Shown piece after piece: positions 60,906 to 64,000 of a stretch of DNA of 64,000 bases. Origin of the DNA: Pseudomonas rhizophila (lineage in GTDB: Bacteria > Pseudomonadota > Gammaproteobacteria > Pseudomonadales > Pseudomonadaceae). Every line of letters starts with the position of its first letter. Positions within the stretch are counted from its first letter, which is position 1. The DNA is taken from positions 4,652,388 through 4,716,387 of the forward strand of contig NZ_CP024081.1 of the NCBI RefSeq assembly GCF_003033885.1, given 5' to 3'. The translations under genes and the position numbers were made by a program. Below the pieces are notes generated by a model. It was not told where the DNA came from, did no database searches, and saw only the letters and a list, made by a program, of their open reading frames with translations.

Positions 60906-61934
60906 ATGCTCGTGAGTACATCCAGGATCATCCGCCTTGGCCTTATCGGCGCCGGCCGCATGGGCAGTTTCCACGGCCTCACCGCCGCCCGTCACATCCC
61001 CGGCGCGTGCCTCGCTGCCATCGCCGACCCTACTCCCGGCCAGGCCGCGCGCCTGGCGGCAGAACTGGACGTGCAGAAGGTCTATGCCGATCCACAGCAA
61101 CTGCTCGATGACCCGGACATCGACGCCGTGCTGATTGCCGCCCCGGCGCGCAGCCATGCCGAACTGGTGATCAGTGCGGCCCGGGCCGGCAAAAGTGTGT
61201 ACTGTGAAAAACCGATGGCGATCACCCTGGACGAAGCCGATCGCGCCATAGCTGCGGCTGCCGATGCACGGGTGACACTCCAGGTCGGCTTCAACCGGCG
61301 CTTTGCCAGAAGTTTCCGCACCGCTCATCTGGACGTGGTTGCCGGCCGGATCGGTACGCCACAACTGCTGCGCTCGCTGACCCGCGACCCGGCGCTGAAC
61401 AACCCCGCCGCGTCACCGCAATGGGTGATCTTCCTCGAAACCCTGATCCATGACTTCGATACCCTGCGCTACCTGAATCCGGGCGCCGAGGCGGTTGAAG
61501 TTTTTGTGATGGCCGATGCCCTGATCGCACCGGCCTACAAAGACAAAGGATTTCTCGACACCGCGGTGGTCACGATCCGTTTCGACAACGGGGCCATCGC
61601 CACGGCCGAAGCGAATTTCCAGGCGGTCTATGGCTACGATGTCCGCGGCGAAGTGTTCGGCAGCGCTGGCATGCTGACCATGGGCAACGTCAACGACTCC
61701 GACCTGCTGCGGTACCTGGCCAATGGGGTTCAGGCCGACACCCAGCGCATGGACACCGACTTGCTGCGTGATGCCTATGTGGCTGAGCTCAACCACTTTG
61801 TCAGTTGCGTACGCAGTGGCGAAAAACCTCTGGCCAGCGGTGAAGACGCCCGGGCGGCACTGGCCATTGCTCGCGCTTGTATCGAGTCCTTCCAACTGGG
61901 CAAACCGGTGCGCGTACAAGGAGCTCATTCATGA
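60906..61934 (+). CDS. Gfo/Idh/MocA oxidoreductase (inositol dehydrogenase-like)
   Basis: A 342-residue NAD(P)-dependent sugar or polyol dehydrogenase. GLIGAGRMGSFH (about 12-23) is the Rossmann loop, CEKPMA holds the catalytic lysine, and QVGFNRRFARSF and LIHDFD (substrate His/Asp) resemble myo-inositol 2-dehydrogenase. ATG 60906 is close to GGGAG; GTG 60912 has better spacing and is a possible start. It is first in a sigma-54 operon and coupled to the isomerase gene by ATGA. The substrate may be an inositol, a sugar or a sugar acid. Confidence 0.85.
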   Translation: MLVSTSRIIRLGLIGAGRMGSFHGLTAARHIPGACLAAIADPTPGQAARLAAELDVQKVYADPQQLLDDPDIDAVLIAAPARSHAELVISAARAGKSVYCEKPMAITLDEADRAIAAAADARVTLQVGFNRRFARSFRTAHLDVVAGRIGTPQLLRSLTRDPALNNPAASPQWVIFLETLIHDFDTLRYLNPGAEAVEVFVMADALIAPAYKDKGFLDTAVVTIRFDNGAIATAEANFQAVYGYDVRGEVFGSAGMLTMGNVNDSDLLRYLANGVQADTQRMDTDLLRDAYVAELNHFVSCVRSGEKPLASGEDARAALAIARACIESFQLGKPVRVQGAHS

Positions 61935-62722
61935 GTTTCATACCGTTCAAACTGGCGATCAGCGCCGAGATGGTCTTTCTCGACCTGCCCTTTACCGAGC
62001 GGGTCAAACGCATCCACGCGCTGGGCTTCAGCGTCGAGATATGGAACTGGACGACCAAAGACATCCAGGCTCTCGTCGCGACTGGCGCGGATTTCACCTC
62101 CATGACCGGCTACATCTCGGGCAACCTGACCGATCCCGAGGATATCCAGCAATTGCTCGACAGCGCCCAGGAATCTCTAGCCGTCGCAGCCCAATTGGGT
62201 TGCCCGAGCCTGAACCTGCACGGCACCGGCCTGGGTGATCAAGGATTGCCAGTCAAACCCGTTGCCCAGACCACCGGCCGCATGTGGTTGAGCGCCTGCA
62301 AGACACTGGAAAAAATAGCCCGCCTGGGCGAAGACGCGGGCCGGGTATTCCTGCTGGAAAACCTCAACACTGAAGTCGACCACCCGGGCACGCCTTTCGC
62401 CCGCGCTGACGATACCCTGGCACTGATCGAGGCCGTGGGCAGCCCGCACCTGAAGATGAACCTGGACCTCTATCACGCACAGATCGGTGAAGGAAACCTG
62501 ATCGAACTGATCCAGCGCGCCGGCAACGCCATCGGCGAAATCCAGGTCGCCGACGTTCCTGGCCGCATGGAGCCCGGCACCGGCGAAATCCACTATCGCG
62601 CCATTGCCAGGGCCTTGTTCGGCATGGGATACAGCGGTGTCGTCGGCCTCGAAGGCTGGGCCAGCGGTGACAGCGAAGTCGCGCTTGAGCGTTTCCGGCA
62701 GGCCTTCACGCTTGATGGATGA
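61931..62722 (+). CDS. TIM-barrel sugar isomerase/epimerase (Hyi-like)
   Basis: A 263-residue xylose-isomerase-like TIM barrel. LNLHGTG, LLENLNTE, LKMNLDLYHAQIGEGNL and IQVADVPGRMEPGTGEI place it near hydroxypyruvate isomerase and OtnI, which isomerise small keto-acids or keto-tetronates. Metal-site E and D/H residues are present. It overlaps the dehydrogenase by four bases. Dehydrogenase plus isomerase suggests a short oxidised-sugar pathway. Confidence 0.82.
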   Translation: MSFIPFKLAISAEMVFLDLPFTERVKRIHALGFSVEIWNWTTKDIQALVATGADFTSMTGYISGNLTDPEDIQQLLDSAQESLAVAAQLGCPSLNLHGTGLGDQGLPVKPVAQTTGRMWLSACKTLEKIARLGEDAGRVFLLENLNTEVDHPGTPFARADDTLALIEAVGSPHLKMNLDLYHAQIGEGNLIELIQRAGNAIGEIQVADVPGRMEPGTGEIHYRAIARALFGMGYSGVVGLEGWASGDSEVALERFRQAFTLDG

Positions 62723-62782
62723 AGCCCGCGCCGAACTCAATACGTGCGGCAGATTTTCAGCTCTTGGTGACGTACCACTCAT

Positions 62783-62790
62783 AACAACAA
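62783..62790 (+). promoter_or_regulatory. Crc/Hfq-type A-rich motif
   Basis: AACAACAA abuts the AAGGA ribosome site of the binding-protein gene at 62804. Confidence 0.5.
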
Positions 62791-62803
62791 AAGGAAAACC
62801 ATC

Positions 62804-63730
62804 ATGCGTCGTTGCACACTGCTTTTCGCCACCCTGCTATTGCTCTTGAGCCAATGGGCCAGCGCCGACTATCGCATCGGCGTCAGCATCGCCAGGGTCG
62901 ACGACAACTTCATGACCTACGTGCGTAACGGCCTGGACGAGGCCGCGAAAAAGGAAAACGTGCAGATTCAATTCGAGGACGCCCAAGGCGATGTAGTGCG
63001 CCAACTCAACCAAGTCCAGGGCTTTATCAACCAGAAAGTGGATGCAGTCATTGTCCTGCCGGTGGACACCTCCGCCACAGCCAACATCACCCGCGCCGCG
63101 GTCGAAGCGAAGACGCCGCTGGTCTACGTCAACCGCCACCCGGACGAGCGCACCCTGCCCAAAGGCGTTGTCACCGTGGCGTCCAATGACATTGAGGCCG
63201 GACAACTGCAGATGCGTTACCTGGCCGAAAAGCTCGGGGGCAAGGGCAACCTGGCGATCATCATGGGCGACCTGGCGCAAAACGCCACCCACGACCGCAC
63301 CGAAGGCGTCAAACAGGTGCTCAAGGATTATCCCGGGATCAAGATTGTCGAGCAGCAAAGTGCCGAGTGGCAGCGCAGCAAAGGGATGGACCTGACCAGC
63401 AACTGGTTGCTGGCTGGGAGCCGTTTCGATGCCATCGTCGCCAACAATGACGAGATGGCCATCGGTGCGGCCATGGCACTGCAACAGGCCGGCAAAGCCA
63501 AGGGCGAGATCGCGATTGTCGGCATCGACGGCTTGCCTGACGGCCTGGCGGCAATCAAGCGCGGGATGCTGGTCGCCTCGGTATTCCAGGACCCCAAGGC
63601 CCAAGCGACCAGCGCGGTGCAAGCAGCACTCAAGATGATCAAGGGAGAGCCGGTGGAAACGGACGTCTGGGTACCCTTTCAGTTGATCAAGCCTGAGCAA
63701 TTGGCGGTGTTTGAACAACATTACAAGTAG
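62804..63730 (+). CDS. Sugar ABC transporter periplasmic binding protein
   Basis: A 308-residue RbsB-like (type I) binding protein. A signal peptide (1-21, ending ASA) precedes DYRIGVSIARVDDNFM; DAVIVLPVDTSA and VGIDGLPDGLAAIKRG are typical pentose/inositol-binding features. It is the last gene of the sigma-54 operon. No ATPase or permease follows; a convergent LysR gene begins after a hairpin. It must use transport subunits encoded elsewhere or serve in sensing. Confidence 0.88.
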   Translation: MRRCTLLFATLLLLLSQWASADYRIGVSIARVDDNFMTYVRNGLDEAAKKENVQIQFEDAQGDVVRQLNQVQGFINQKVDAVIVLPVDTSATANITRAAVEAKTPLVYVNRHPDERTLPKGVVTVASNDIEAGQLQMRYLAEKLGGKGNLAIIMGDLAQNATHDRTEGVKQVLKDYPGIKIVEQQSAEWQRSKGMDLTSNWLLAGSRFDAIVANNDEMAIGAAMALQQAGKAKGEIAIVGIDGLPDGLAAIKRGMLVASVFQDPKAQATSAVQAALKMIKGEPVETDVWVPFQLIKPEQLAVFEQHYK

Positions 63731-63747
63731 CGAAAAGCTCAACACTT

Positions 63748-63777
63748 CGCCGCGATCCCGGCAAGGGATCAGCGGCG
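63748..63777. terminator. Strong hairpin between convergent genes
   Basis: CGCCGCGATCCC pairs with GGGATC-A-GCGGCG (one bulged base) over a GGCAA loop, 17 bases after the binding-protein stop. It lacks a clear T-run. It also precedes the end of the convergent LysR gene. Confidence 0.5.
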
Positions 63778-63833
63778 ATTCACAACCCCAAACCCTATTG
63801 AGCAACACAGCGCGTCATATAAAACCCGCCGAG

Positions 63834-64000
63834 TCACTGCCCCACCCTGGCCCAGAATTCTTCGGCAGATGGACTGAGTGGCGCTACTGGACGGGTCAGA
63901 TGAATTTCCAGCGGTATATCCCAGCTTTCGTCGAGCGCTCTGACCAGGCGCCCATCCAGTATTTCTTGCTCGGTGAGGCTCCTGGGCAACCAGGCCACGC
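63834..64000 (-). CDS. LysR-family regulator, C-terminal part (runs off the window)
   Basis: An open frame of 55 codons enters from the right edge and ends at TGA 63836-63834. The translated end contains VAWLPRSLTEQEILDGRLVR, then DIPLEIHLTRP and a final LSPSAEEFWARVGQ, the usual C-terminus of a LysR effector domain. The DNA-binding half is outside the window. It is convergent with the sugar-binding-protein gene. Confidence 0.75.
   Translation of the reverse strand, partial: VAWLPRSLTEQEILDGRLVRALDESWDIPLEIHLTRPVAPLSPSAEEFWARVGQ

Noticed and set aside
1..64000. CRISPR arrays, insertion sequences, prophage genes, tRNA or rRNA genes
   Set aside because: I saw no spaced direct repeats, transposase or integrase motifs, or structured-RNA signatures on either strand.

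Overview
The window is a dense stretch of high-GC chromosome with no RNA genes, phage, transposon or CRISPR. Three OprD-family porins, FecI/FecR/TonB iron signalling, a DctA carrier, AAHS-type transporters, Anr (FNR) boxes and Crc/Hfq-type A-rich leader motifs point to a Pseudomonas, probably of the fluorescens group. That assignment is an inference from gene content. The window is essentially a string of separate nutrient-acquisition and catabolic modules, each with its own regulator, separated by small housekeeping or stress blocks.

Layout. 103-9155 (+): a catabolic run encoding an IlvD/Edd-type dehydratase, a two-subunit aconitase X, an FAD oxidoreductase, two very similar MFS carriers and an OprD porin; the substrate is unknown. 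9225-14538 (-): CPA1 antiporter, DUF2254 membrane protein, OPT transporter and TrmK. 14761-19499 (-): ECF sigma, FecR, TonB receptor and a periplasmic esterase, a xenosiderophore-type iron module. 20122-25411: MocR regulator divergent from a degradative class II HMG-CoA reductase, followed by a two-gene TctA-like transporter and a lipocalin-like protein (candidate mevalonate utilisation). 25515-28379: divergent OprD porin and MFS carrier. 28536-30581: a disordered small protein, a threonine-dehydratase-like enzyme and its AraC neighbour. 30578-33120 (-): two universal stress proteins and a small membrane protein, with two perfect Anr boxes. 33353-39648: OprD, CitMHS, DctA and a PrpF-family isomerase, divergent from a LysR regulator (candidate trans-aconitate or related tricarboxylate use). 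39694-46174: SDR, LysR, DJ-1/PfpI, LysE and a large GAF-GAF-GGDEF-EAL protein. 46413-51206 (-): GntR regulator, polar amino-acid ABC transporter and a gamma-glutamyltransferase with no visible signal peptide. 51580-54863: peptidoglycan-binding protein overlapping a PtuB/TIGR02646-like HNH nuclease, with a convergent transthyretin-like protein; this is the least conventional locus. 55008-58607: VOC and YCII proteins, AraC, SDR, Atu4866-like protein. 58726-63730: sigma-54 activator divergent from a dehydrogenase, isomerase and sugar-binding-protein operon with a matching -24/-12 promoter. A LysR gene runs off the right edge.

How it works together. Most catabolic leaders carry an AANAANAA motif close to the start codon, which suggests shared Crc/Hfq catabolite repression layered over local regulators (MocR, LysR, sigma-54 activator). 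Porin-plus-carrier pairing recurs in three modules. The best candidates for undescribed biology are the dehydratase/aconitase X pathway, the HMG-CoA reductase/TctA-like pair, and the HNH nuclease locus.
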